A DNA stretch of 18,705 nt from Acanthaster planci (GCF_001949145.1 NW_019091693.1:164710-183414); one strand, 5' to 3'; shown: positions 1 to 8,875, counted from the first letter of the stretch. A program made the numbers and translations. The notes: generated from the sequence alone by a model not told the origin.

Positions 1-84
1 GTTCTGGAGAGAGCTGTTTCCGCGGGCCAAGTTTTTTATCAGTGTGTTCACACTTGCGTTCCTTGTGTAATTTTAAGAGGTTAC

Positions 85-1905
85 AGGTACGGTATGCTCT
101 TGACCAGGCTTTTATTCCTTAGTGGTTCCCCAGCCCAGGATGATATCAGGAACTATCATTGGCAGTCAACTAGAATGATATTACAGTAGTGAACACAAAC
201 CCAAGCTTAGCCACAGTAGTAAACGGAAAAGAAACACCCCAAGCCAGCATGCTCTCTTCACCCACAGTCAGGGTACTGCAATAAATATGAACATGCATAA
301 TACATGAGTTGGTTGCATGCATAGTGCACGTTACACACATGTCAGAACGTTCCAATAACAATCATCAAAATAGCTAGAAAAACACTTCTTAATAATTGAT
401 TTACTCAACTCAAACCTCATTACCAGAAGGGATAAGCTACAAGCTTACCGTCAGTATGCGGAGAGCGCACACATTGATCTCACAAACAGGTAATTTTAGG
501 GTCAAACTGGTCAGCAACCATTTATTGTGATCGACCTCTGCAGCGTGGAAGACGGAGAGAGCGAGAGCTCTGCTTGCGGCCAAATATGTACTTATACCAA
601 GTTATTTTATTAATCCGCAAGTTGTCTCTACAATTTACAAATAGGTAAAAAACTGGTCCCCTTAAAATATCCCAAAAGTAAGCCCTGTTTACATTGACCG
701 GAAGTCTTCATTTCATACTATATTTACAGTTATTCTGGAGAAGTGTCATGAGCGGCACTACCTTATCGGTAGGCGGATGTACCCTTTGTTTACATGAGTG
801 AGAAGCTTTCTCCCCAGATGCAGCGGCGTTCATTAAAGGGGCTTTTGCACGAGTCGCTGAGCACACGTTACATACATAATTGCTTTACATTAAAGGGCAA
901 AATTTTCCCACAAACGAAAGAGGAAAAGAAAGAAAAAGAGACCAAGAAATGGAAAGAAGGGACAGAGAGCATTTTGTTACATATTAGCACATTTACATAT
1001 TAACACACCATTTTAGGGTGCTTTTGAAAAACAGGTGGATGTACCAAAATGTTTCTTTTCAGATGAAAGCTCTGATCTCTATAGGGCATGAAGCTCTGTG
1101 AATAAAGCCACTGCGCAGCCATGTTGAGCTATTCAATACAATATGCCAGGTGTGTTGCAATCACAGACCAACCCATTTTTTTCCGTTTGCAAATACCGGG
1201 GAAGGAATTTCGTCATCTGAGCAGCAAGGCCACTTTGGCCTTAAAAACCTAAACTTTTCATGGCACAAGGCATTCATTAATGCATCAAGGCCATCCCAGA
1301 AACCAGGCATCTTAATTAAGTCTATGTAGATGACGTAAGAATTCATATGTTTTAGTCACGGATAAGGCAGAATGATCGTGTTATAAACAGAATCTACCTC
1401 GGTGTAAAGGACTCATAACTGACACGTAATTTCAACTAATTATATTTTCAGCACGCATCTTAATCGTGTCTCTGTAGATGGTATAAGAATTAATGATGTT
1501 TCAATCACAGATAATGTAGGAGAGTCGTGTATAATGATTGAACCATAGATTTTGATTATTCAAAGTTGATTAACACTTAAACTTTTTGTTACCAAACCAG
1601 TTCCCTGTAGACAGTTGTTTGGAATTGTATGTGCACTTCATTCTCAAAGTAACGCATACGTCTAATAACTTCACATTGATCTGATAACTTACGAAATGGT
1701 CCCTCAATATGTTATCTTAATTTAAATCAAGATCTTAAGTTAAATATTGATTATTATTGTTAAGCAAATTGGTAGCATATTGTATAGTGTGTATGCTGAA
1801 ATTTTAGGTTTCTTAGCTTACAGTGTTTGACAGCTACTTATTAATTTTACATGTTTACCAGGCTGCTGCACTGTTAAAAACCTTGTGCATGAGCATGATG
1901 TGTAT
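85..1905 (-). CDS. Candidate 3' exons of a minus-strand host gene (1905-1859, 783-719, 537-449, 152-85)
   Basis: Four short open stretches on the minus strand, each bounded by AG and GT. The best is 537-449: a pyrimidine-rich run ending CTGCAG precedes it, the donor is GTAAGC, and it opens 29 codons reading like an amphipathic helix pair (KLPVCEINVCALRILT). 152-85 starts in the matching phase (FLISSWAGEPLRNK) and has donor GTAACC. 1905-1859 (MLMHKVFNSAAA, donor GTAAAC) and 783-719 (PTDKVVPLMTLLQNN, weak donor GTATGA) complete the phase chain 0-2, 2-1, 1-0, 0-2. For 783-719 the nearer donor at 727 would create a stop at the junction, so the farther one is preferred. The character resembles ARM/HEAT repeats, with a faint resemblance to ARMC10-like or PSMD5-like repeats from memory. 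Exons this short can arise by chance. 537-449 is the most secure and 783-719 the least. The gene would continue beyond base 1. Confidence 0.38.
153..448 (-). other. Putative intron between the last two minus-strand candidate exons
   Basis: 296 bases from donor GTAAGC to an acceptor ending in ATAG. No convincing coding content: the 63-codon minus-strand frame here lacks splice support and family resemblance. Confidence 0.3.
784..1858. other. Non-coding stretch, putative intron, with a purine tract
   Basis: No supported gene. A purine-rich run lies around 919-962. A pyrimidine tract and AG at about 1051-1061 are followed by a short frame and AATAAA near 1100. This looks like a terminal exon but encodes only about a dozen residues, so it is not called. 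The stretch also contains the duplicated block at 1309-1547. Confidence 0.5.
1309..1547 (+). repeat. Diverged direct duplication, about 147-bp period
   Basis: The block at 1309-1395 recurs at 1456-1547. Both copies begin GCATCTTAAT, continue with a shared TGTAGATG and TAAGAATT, and then read CACGGATAA or CACAGATAA. Substitutions and small indels mark it as an old duplication or two units of a tandem repeat. No coding content is implied. Confidence 0.6.
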
Positions 1906-2047
1906 CTGAATGTGCATCAGGAAATCAAATTCACTTCAGTAGAGATAAATTTGTTATCTCATGAATGTGAGTAGAACATGGAATAATGTAGGGTGTCTGT
2001 GTCCCATATGTCACATAGCCTTGGGCCTCATGTTATGGGATGTGGAA

Positions 2048-3060
2048 GCACTACTATTTTGTGTGCTACTTGCACTCATGGGAAACTTTCGGCTAGGCAA
2101 ATCAACATAACACAAGATGTATTAAGTGAAATTCTAGAAATCACTTGCTTTATTTTGTTCCCTCTTTTTATGGTATTCAAAACTTAATAATTCCCTGTTA
2201 TGAAATCAGCATTTGACTACTGGAACAACTACTAGGAATATTAGTGATATACTTTCAGTATTTGGAAACATTATACAAGTATAACTGGAATGGGGAGTAA
2301 AATAAGAGAACCAATAGGACTAAAGACTCAAAAATGAGGTTGTTGGAACCAGACGTTATACCAACCAACATAATTTGACTGTTGAAGTATGTATCTAAAT
2401 GTTTTCACTACACTGCTATAGGCCATCCCCATTCATTACTATTGTGAAATTTTGTGAACACGTTCAAAATTAGTATTGTATTCCAAAAACATTTCTCAAA
2501 CTCGATCTATAGGCTTGCTTCACCAGTTCCAGAGTATGATGAACAACTTGTTGATTGCTGCTGATGCTACATTGTGAGCATACATATTAGACCATCCTGC
2601 CACAGCAAATCTTCACCCTAGAAACTCTTTAATGAGGTTATTTCTAAAGTGTGGGTTGCCTCAGTCTGGTCCTGAGTGTCTCAAAACTACATTTGAATGG
2701 ATGCACGCTGCTACAATTCGATGTATAAGTCCTGTTCTCAACATGAAGCAGACTGATCTAAACTCTGTGCATGCAGCATGTTCATGTGTTTGTTCATGTA
2801 TTCTGTGTTCCAATGGTACTAGTGGGATACTTTTAACAAGGCCAACTGACAAAAGGACATACATGTATTACGAAATGTTCTTAAAATCGCATAATTTTTT
2901 ATTGACATGTATGGTCCTTCTTTTTACAGTATACAAAAACTTAAGTATTACCTGTTGGGAAACCACCATTCAACTTCAAACACAATTAGAGATGTGAATA
3001 TTAGTTATGTTCTTACTGTTTTGTGATCTGTACGATTCAGTATTTAGAAACATTATACAA
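2048..3060 (+). repeat. Two diverged direct copies, about 2048-2290 and 2790-3060
   Basis: The two blocks share, in order, a TGTGTGCTACTTGC / TGTGTTCCAATGG-like start, a T-rich stretch, a TATTCAAAACTTAA / TATACAAAAACTTAA segment, and an AGTATTTGGAAACATTATAC / AGTATTTAGAAACATTATAC end. The spacing is about 770 bp. This is an old direct duplication or two copies of one interspersed repeat. The 121-codon plus-strand frame at 2632-2997 falls largely inside the second copy, lacks a counterpart frame in the first, and is not called. Confidence 0.55.
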
Positions 3061-3065
3061 ATTTA

Positions 3066-3106
3066 AATATACATAAAGCCTGTATAAAGGCTTTATACAT
3101 AAAGCC
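3066..3106. repeat. Short palindromic AT-rich repeat
   Basis: ATAAAGCC occurs twice and its reverse complement GGCTTTAT once between them, so the segment can form a small hairpin. It sits at the left edge of the dispersed repeat that starts near 3103. Confidence 0.5.
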
Positions 3107-4462
3107 TACTTAACTTAAAATGTTGAAAGGGAGTGTATTGATCCCCATCTCTCTTATTTGAACAATAAACAAACACCCCCAGCACCCCAATAAACATGCA
3201 TTTCTCAGAGCTAGTAGGATGGGCTTTTTCGTGTCCTATTGGGCGAGAATGGCCTGCCACCTGGGAACTGATGGTTATCCGCTTCGAAATTTTTCACAAT
3301 GTCACCATGCAGTCTGTAATTGACGGGTTTTAAGTGGCATTGCATTCGCCTGTTAAGCAAGATTCTTGCACCGACAGAGATAGGGGGGCAAACCACGGGT
3401 AAGGTCACGGAGCTAAACTGGCCATGGATCGCCGATATTGCGCCCATTTTCCCCCACCCCCCCACCCCATAAGAAGCTGGCAATGCCACTGAATAATTAT
3501 CTTTTGCAGCAACTAGAAACTGCTTTGTATTTCAATACAGGCTGTCTTGGTCAACGTAAGTCCGGGTTTTACTCAGTTGGTCAGCCCAAGAACAGCTTTT
3601 CACTGATTGGTCGTCTTAAGGGGGCTTATACATGAAGCCCACTAAACTCTGAACTTTTGAAAGGGAGTGTATTGATCTCCACCCCTCTTTTGTAAACAAA
3701 CAACCCAACATACTAACAGTCATCTATTCAAGAGTTTCAATGTTCAATACAAATTGCCTTGTGTTTCAATTAATACAAGCTGGTCTTAGCCAATATAAGT
3801 CCAGGTTTTACTGAATTGGTCAGCGCAAGAACAGTTTTTCACTTATTGGTCGTCTTAAGGGGGTCTTATATATTGAAGGGCAGCTGCAACCAATTCTGTT
3901 TAATACAAGCCTTCAAATCTAGTGCACGTGTGTCTCAGTTAACCTTATTTTCCACGAGTAATTTCTACATTCTTGATGAACAAAACTGTGATGTCATCTC
4001 AGAAAAAGCCTCGAGGTTACATTGATTTGTAAACAAAAAGGGCTGCATTTTTGTTGATTTTTCTGGACTCAGTTTTTCTTCTTTGCTGATTCTTCGTTGT
4101 TGATGTGCACAGCAATAGGAAAGCATCAATCCCTTTCCAGAAATTTTGGGTTTCCAATTTGAACAGAAACAACTACGCACTGAACCATGTCTTCCCCTGA
4201 ATGGCCTCAGTTGTCTGGGAAAGTGTGGATAATTTTATTTAAAAACATGCATTTTTTAATGCATTGAAACAAATTGGAAGTGGAGGGTTTTCATACATTG
4301 AAGCAAAATATAAAGTTGAAGAAAAATTGCATTTTAGAAAAATTCACTGCAGCCACACTTTAAGCCTATACTTAACTGTAAAATTTTAAGGGCTGTATAT
4401 TTCCCCCACTTCTCATTTGAAAACAAACAGCCCCAATATCCCAGCTAAAAACGTGCATTCAG
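3103..4462 (+). repeat. Dispersed repeat family: three copies of one ~90-bp unit plus a 237-bp-spaced pair
   Basis: Copies of one unit lie at about 3103-3202, 3634-3720 and 4368-4462. The first two share GAAAGGGAGTGTATTGATC. All share a CCTCT/TCTCAT-TTG then AAACAAAC block; the first and third end in CCCC-AATA and a CATGCATT or CGTGCATT block. A second unit occurs at 3534-3640 and 3772-3880, sharing AGTTTTTCAC-like and TTGGTCGTCTTAAGGGGG segments. This is an accumulation zone for unidentified interspersed repeats with no protein similarity recognised. Confidence 0.6.
3203..3500. other. GC-richer segment between repeat copies, with a C-tract
   Basis: This block is richer in G and C than its surroundings. 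It is open on the minus strand for 92 codons (3489-3211), but I recognise no family and see no splice or promoter context. At 3451-3468 the plus strand carries runs of 5, 7 and 4 C separated by single A, giving G-quadruplex potential on the minus strand. It may be the body of a SINE or MITE bounded by the repeat copies. Confidence 0.35.
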
Positions 4463-4543
4463 GTAAAAGCAATGTAATTCAGAATGTTATGTTACAAACC
4501 TTGTTTTGATAAATTATATTGATTGATTTATATCATAGATTAA

Positions 4544-5466
4544 ACGGAGTCAACATCCCACGGTGACAGGCGAATTTGTGTCGCAAGTCTAACTGTTATT
4601 TTGGAGGCGTCAGTGACCACAGAGCTAGGCTTATCGGCAGTCGCGCAGAAACTGCAACAAGCAAGCTGGACTTTTTCATGTAAATTTGGCGAATATGCCC
4701 CTCCCCTGCCCTCTTTAGGAATTTGGGATGTGTTATTGGAAGTTGTCTCCACGCAATCTGTAGTGTCTTCCTTGACGGGTTACTTTAGTATAGGCAGCCC
4801 GGAGGTGCTGATCAAATTGCCGGTCTATATCGACGCCAACGACAACCCAATACCTATTTTGTACAAGCTCCAGATCACGTACTGGTGCAAGATAGACACC
4901 AAGGGACACGGACAGGATATCAACGACTGGATGGCACCCCACTTCGGAGTGAGCAGGAGCACGACCACGGACGCAGAGGGCCAGAGAACCATGTACGGAG
5001 TGATACCCACGGCGGATCAACAGCTGGCGGGAACTACCATGGTGAGGGGAGGGGAACTCAACAAGAACTCCGTCGAGGATCTGGTGTGGCCGGCGTTTCA
5101 GCACAACAACTACATGTTTTAGATGACGGGAGGGTGTGGAGACAGGTGTCCGACGTAGACAAGGCGGGAAGACTCAAGGCGGTGAACATTACCAGACTGA
5201 AAGAATCGGAGAATTTCAGGGTGGGCATCTTCATAGACCCGCGAGACGACCCGGAAGTAAACGATCCCTTATTGGAAACACCGAACGAGATTATGATGCA
5301 CAGAAGTGGGGGAGTGGGTGATTTCAGTATGCACTATTTACACACTGAGGGCCTGATGAAACCGGACGGTTACGGAAATCCGGACAGCAGGGACGAACAG
5401 TGGGACGTTGCGATTAACAGAAACGGAGGGGGGATGAGGGAATTTGGTTTGTGTAAAGGTCAGTGA
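4544..5466 (+). pseudogene. Parvovirus capsid (VP)-like gene fragment, N-terminus missing, one frameshift
   Basis: One frame is open from 4544 (just after TAA at 4541) to TAG at 5120-5122, about 192 codons. A second frame continues the same protein-like character from about 5111 to TGA at 5464-5466, roughly 115 more codons. The switch falls at a run of four T (5116-5119) and looks like loss of one base. No in-frame ATG opens the first segment, so the 5' end is missing; full parvovirus capsid proteins are commonly 500-800 residues. The capsid call rests mainly on position: the gene ends just before an AATAAA and a palindromic terminal repeat, with an NS1-like gene beyond. The text (LPVYIDANDNPI, DLVWPAF) fits a beta-rich capsid but I recognise no diagnostic motif. 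The segment before about 4680 may not be viral. This is an ancient copy, not a functional gene. Confidence 0.45.
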
Positions 5467-5568
5467 CCACCGGTAACAACTAAGAATTTAACACTGGACA
5501 CCGGTGACGCCATATTGGATCTATTTATAGAAAAACAACAGTAATATTGTATATATGTTCAAGAGAGC

Positions 5569-5574
5569 AATAAA
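5569..5574 (+). terminator. AATAAA polyadenylation signal after the capsid-like gene
   Basis: A canonical AATAAA about 100 bases after the TGA at 5466, inside the left arm of the terminal repeat, as expected for the capsid transcript of a parvovirus. TGTAT follows. Confidence 0.5.
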
Positions 5575-5741
5575 GTGTATAGAGACACGAGAAAGCAATA
5601 TAGAATAAGGTTCCTCTTCCGACCGGTCTAGGGTGAAATTTAGACTGTCCCGGGTCAGTTTTCCAAAGCAACCATTGTTACGTCACAATGCCATTATGAT
5701 GTCACACGCGCCCAAGAAATCGAGGGCGCCATCTATCGTCT

Positions 5742-5880
5742 GACTTTGAGGTTAAATTTCTCTTTTCTCCCGGGATCCTCTTACTCGAAACCCTGGGTAT
5801 TTTCCGGGCTCCTCTTACTGGAAACCCAGGGTTTCGAGTTGGAGGAGCCCGGGAGAAAAGAGAAATTTAACCTCAAAGTC
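5742..5880. repeat. Core hairpin of the terminal repeat (palindrome with a branched tip)
   Basis: 5742-5774 is the exact reverse complement of 5848-5880, a 33-bp perfect stem. Inside it, 5784-5798 pairs exactly with 5824-5838, so with three mismatches the stem extends to about 57 bp. The 25-base tip contains CGGGCTCCTCTTACTGG (5804-5820), a near-copy of 5771-5787. Because 5804-5814 can also pair with 5843-5853, the tip can adopt alternative branched forms. Hairpins like this serve as replication origins and packaging ends in parvoviruses; here the role is inferred from context. Confidence 0.7.
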
Positions 5881-5905
5881 GAGCATTATTCTGAAAGAGT
5901 GCGTG

Positions 5906-6321
5906 TGACGTCAGAATGGTTGCTAAGACGCAGACGCTCGCGTACACGCCGGCGTGCATGTTCTAAGAACAAAACAACACAGACCTTATAAAAGGGAAGA
6001 GCACGCGCAACCCTCATTCCGACCCAAGACACCGTGCTAGACGGACCTATGTCAACACGTGAGACTTCATTCGTTTGTACACGAGTCTATGAGAGGTCAA
6101 AGGTCAGTAGTACTGGAAGTGTGTGCTTTATCTATTGTCATTGGTTTATGCATGATTCGTACCAAGTTCATATGACGTCACTAGGGGTCAGGGGTCAAGT
6201 GATGACCCGGGACAGTCGACATTTCACCCGCACCCCCCAAAGAGGAAACTCATACAAAGTTGGTATGCTAACCTATTCGAGATGGCGGATCCAAGATGGC
6301 GGATGCCTATCCAAGATGGCG
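5906..6321 (+). promoter_or_regulatory. Promoter region of the NS1-like gene (CRE, TATA, two DR1 elements, YY1-like triplet)
   Basis: Visible sites in order: TGACGTCA, a full CRE palindrome, at 5906-5913; TATAAAAG at 5987-5994; AGGTCA-A-AGGTCA, a perfect direct repeat with one-base spacing (DR1), at 6094-6106; a second TGACGTCA at 6173-6180; GGGTCA-G-GGGTCA, another DR1, at 6185-6197; and three GATGGCG cores near 6281, 6295 and 6315 in the context recognised by YY1. CRE sites bind CREB/ATF factors and DR1 sites bind RXR/HNF4/COUP-type nuclear receptors. Occupancy here is inference. Several sites lie downstream of the TATA box, in the leader or putative leader intron. A CRE-like TTACGTCA sits in the mirror position of the left arm (5679-5686). 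Confidence 0.5.
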
Positions 6322-6362
6322 TCACCAGTGTCCAGTGTTAAATTCTTAGTTGTGACTGGACA

Positions 6363-6388
6363 CGCCATTTTGTTTCTTTTCTGCAGTC
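6363..6388 (+). promoter_or_regulatory. Likely 3' splice site just before the NS1-like start codon
   Basis: A pyrimidine-rich run (TTTTGTTTCTTTTCTGCAG) ends two bases before the ATG at 6389. A matching donor could be CAC|GTGAGA near 6057, downstream of the TATA box, giving a spliced leader of a few dozen bases. This is a sequence prediction only. Confidence 0.45.
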
Positions 6389-6886
6389 ATGGCGCAAGCG
6401 CAGATCAGAGCTCGAGTGAATCACTACAAGAATCACATCGTATCGCAGCATCACGTCAAGGATAACAATGGCGAAGAGGTGTTCGCCAGACAGGCAGAAG
6501 GGTACCAGTCTCCGTGCCTCATCAGTGTAGTTATTAGTCGGGTCAACCCACATTCCGACTGTGAACTTGCCAAAGTGCGTCCTGTGGTACGAGACACGCT
6601 GGGAGACCTACAGTGGCAACTGTTTGAGCATGACCCCAACCTACCGGGTACGCCGTGTAAAATAGGGGCAAAGCACTACCACCTGTTGGTAGCCACCACG
6701 TCAACCTTTCACGAGAATTATCGTTACCGTTTATTGACCCGTACCCTCTGCCACCTGTGCATGGAAATACCCGGTCAGAAAGTGAAACATTCCGCGGGTA
6801 TAGTTGCGTATCTGAGAGAACCCCCAGGATTAAAGTGGCAGAACGCATGTTCGTTTGGTGGAGGTTTACCACCGCTCTGTGATTAG
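6389..6886 (+). CDS. Parvovirus NS1-like protein, N-terminal HUH-nuclease part only
   Basis: An uninterrupted 165-codon frame with ATG in good context (G at -3 and +4) and stop TAG. Residues 96-101 read HYHLLV, matching the metal-binding HUH motif of replication-initiator nucleases, with mostly hydrophobic residues around it. About 40 residues on, GIVAYLREPPG (137-147) resembles the segment of densovirus NS1 proteins that carries the active-site tyrosine (Y141). I know this family from memory; no search was run. In full NS1 this domain nicks the terminal repeat and an SF3 helicase domain follows. Here the frame ends before any Walker motif, so the helicase is absent and the protein is about a quarter to a third of usual length. 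The gene lies right of a palindromic terminal repeat and TATA box, the normal place of NS1, with AATAAA 35 bases after the stop. It could be a simple remnant or a retained short host gene. Confidence 0.6.
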   Translation: MAQAQIRARVNHYKNHIVSQHHVKDNNGEEVFARQAEGYQSPCLISVVISRVNPHSDCELAKVRPVVRDTLGDLQWQLFEHDPNLPGTPCKIGAKHYHLLVATTSTFHENYRYRLLTRTLCHLCMEIPGQKVKHSAGIVAYLREPPGLKWQNACSFGGGLPPLCD

Positions 6887-6920
6887 GTAATTGATCCCTA
6901 TAAAGATTACCATAAATGTC

Positions 6921-6926
6921 AATAAA
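6921..6926 (+). terminator. AATAAA signal after the NS1-like frame
   Basis: A canonical AATAAA 35 bases after the TAG at 6886. With the TATA box at 5987 and the splice site at 6387 it would complete a short transcription unit. No strong GT-rich element is obvious directly after it. Confidence 0.35.
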
Positions 6927-7128
6927 TGATACAGGACTGAACTAAATCTCACGGTGACCAGTGATTTCCAAGGCAATTATATGATTGGTCTATTCAATGT
7001 CAGTGCTCAGTTATCCGTTATACACAACTATTAACTATATACAAAATTATCCTCACGGGGAGGTAGTCCTACATGGTCAACTGCTCCACGAACGTGATCA
7101 ATCAGCCTTATCCTTAACCTACACCAGA

Positions 7129-7224
7129 ATAACCCTCACAATGATTAGCGTAAGCCTCACAGCGATCAGCGTAACCCTCACAATAACCAGGTAACCCTCA
7201 CAGTGATCAGGGTAACCCTCAAAT
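7129..7224 (+). repeat. Minisatellite, about four and a half units of 20-21 bp
   Basis: Units start at 7129, 7150, 7171, 7191 and 7212, with consensus GTAACCCTCACAGTGATCAG. The copies differ at a few positions. The TAACCC core recalls telomere repeats, but the 21-base unit is not telomeric. The overlapping minus-strand frame at 7119-7334 is an artefact of the repeat. Confidence 0.85.
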
Positions 7225-7945
7225 CTAAATAAATAATCTACTGAGGGCTTATAACTGATAAGTCTTGACCACACAAGCAATTGCAATCTTCGTAAATGTA
7301 CAACACAACACAACGGTGTAGACTTGTACAACAATAATCTTCACTGCCTTACGAAGCAACACAGTTCCCAAATTGCAACAATGTTTAAGGTGACTTAAAT
7401 GAACCTCACCCACTTCAAATTATTACGAAAAAAAACATGTAAGTTGATTAAGAAGGCGATTACAATAGTCACCAGACTCTAACGGAAACCTACACCCAGT
7501 AAATCTCAACGAAGAAAGCAAGCTCCCAGACGAGGACCGCAACCCACCGTCGCTATGCCAACAAGCATGGAACAACGCCACATAATCCTTCTAGTCTAAG
7601 CTCCGCTAATTCCCCAATTAACTTGTTCACACAGGTTCCCTAACCCTATAACCTACCACTTCTTAAATAAACGAGACTATCTAACGATTCCCCAATCTTC
7701 AAAGAGATCTGATATAATCGGCAGCTCCGGCAACTGAGAACAAGCACCACACTAACCGATCACATCAGGTACACATGAGGTAGATCCCCAACCACCAGCG
7801 GTCCTGCTATGTGTGCTTCCTTTAGATTCAGCAAGCGACAAAGCTGTGCATCAGTCATCTTTTATTAATAGCTTATTTATTTAAGGTAAAAAAATAAACC
7901 CCAGTTATTCCGAGGAATAATCGAGGTTAAATTGATTTTTCAAAT
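7225..7945. other. Non-coding stretch between the two viral-like blocks
   Basis: No supported gene. The plus strand is rich in C and A with few G over about 7440-7720, a strand bias unlike either neighbour. I found no clear inverted repeat or promoter. It may contain decayed insertion sequence. Confidence 0.4.
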
Positions 7946-8721
7946 TTAATTCAATTCAAACCCGCTAAACGCTTGCAACGCCGACTTACTCGAAATTAGT
8001 CCGTCGTTTCTAATTTTCAACATTGCCGCTGTCAATCTATACATAACGCTGGCTCCGCACGACAATGAACCGTGGGTACCGTTGTACACGTCTTTTGCAC
8101 AAATAAATGATTGCGCGTCGCATCTCTTATTGATAAATTTATCGATATTTGACGAGTCGATGGATCTTTTTTGGTGATCAAATAGGGAGGCATAGGGATC
8201 TATTTTAACGTACATTTGGTTTTTAGCCGTATAAGGCGGTTTAACTACATATTCGATCCTGTTCAATTTATCGATATTGTGACTGGCTTTGTAGGCGTTT
8301 ACGGTGTTAGACGGGAGATTAGACCCTTAAGATTCGATAAATTTATAAACGGCCAAAATTATGTGATCGAGTACTTTTGTCGTAGGTGATTGTATCTGGT
8401 AACAAATTTGACGGCCTTGGGTGTTTTCGGGCGTTTTATCTCGAGTGCTGTATTTGTAAAGTGGGTTTATACCGTAACATGGTTCTATCGTCATAATCAA
8501 CAGGCGTTTGTTTGGCCGTTGTGATGGTAAAAAATGGGTGAAGTGTAGGTCCCTTCTTTAACCACGGGTTTTGAAATGATTAATTTACTCGGGTCAAAGG
8601 GACCGTAGGTGACATTAGGGCCGCAGTTGTCGGCATTGAGACGCTCGTGGTCGTCTGAAACGATAAATACTTGAGTTGACATGGTTCTGATTTTTCCGGC
8701 TTCGATCAAAATTTTTCTCAT
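7946..8721 (-). pseudogene. Broken gene of unknown, probably viral, origin
   Basis: Three collinear minus-strand pieces read as one protein of about 258 codons. The first runs from ATG at 8721 for about 64 codons to a run of six A on the plus strand (8529-8534), where the frame shifts by one base. The second continues to an in-frame TAA at 8327-8329. The third stays in that frame to the stop at 7946. The pieces share polar, beta-rich composition, with text such as IVSDDHERLNADNCGP and YNGTHGSLSCGASVMYRL. I do not recognise a family and see no catalytic motif. The gene is 154 bases downstream of the cysteine-rich gene, same strand and similarly damaged, suggesting one inserted block. The AT-rich context and lack of introns suggest a large DNA virus or virus-like mobile element; this is inference. 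Confidence 0.45.
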
Positions 8722-8875
8722 TTTTATTCGGGTGGGATTTCTACTTTAATTAAATTTTCGACGTCAGCGTCATATTTAATAATTAATCCAATTTTGTAGA
8801 AATCCGCGTCGAGTTTAGTCGTGTTTTGTTGTTTTTTCGGGCAGTGGCTCGTTCTCTCGCGCGTGCCTCAGCTTT

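Larger units (their letters stand above)
5476..6353. repeat. Parvovirus-like inverted terminal repeat region at a genome-end joint
   Basis: Three blocks left of the central hairpin recur in reverse complement and mirror order on its right. 5476-5520 pairs with 6309-6353 (2 mismatches in 45), 5631-5657 with 6203-6229 (2 in 27), and 5668-5687 with 5904-5923 (2 in 20). The right arm has about 270 extra bases between its second and third blocks, carrying a TATA box; the left arm carries the AATAAA after the capsid-like gene. This is the arrangement expected where the right end of one linear genome joins the left end of the next through a shared terminal repeat. A foldback transposon is the alternative, but flanking NS1-like and capsid-like frames favour the virus reading. 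Confidence 0.6.

Noticed and set aside
1051-1106. Plus-strand terminal exon ending in a stop and AATAAA
   Set aside because: Good acceptor appearance but only about a dozen codons and no upstream exons.
2919-2990. Minus-strand exon with donor AACAG|GTAATA
   Set aside because: No AG lies between the upstream in-frame stop and the open stretch, and it is in a repeat.
2632-2997. 121-codon plus-strand frame
   Set aside because: Lies largely in a duplicated repeat whose other copy is not open in the same frame; no splice support.
4733-5104. 123-codon minus-strand frame opposite the capsid-like gene
   Set aside because: Antisense shadow of the plus-strand frame; no promoter or family support.
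6543-6872. 109-codon minus-strand frame opposite the NS1-like gene
   Set aside because: Antisense shadow; the plus-strand frame has the HUH motif and start context.
7129-7224. Interstitial telomere repeat
   Set aside because: TAACCC occurs once per 21-base unit, not as a 6-base tandem repeat.
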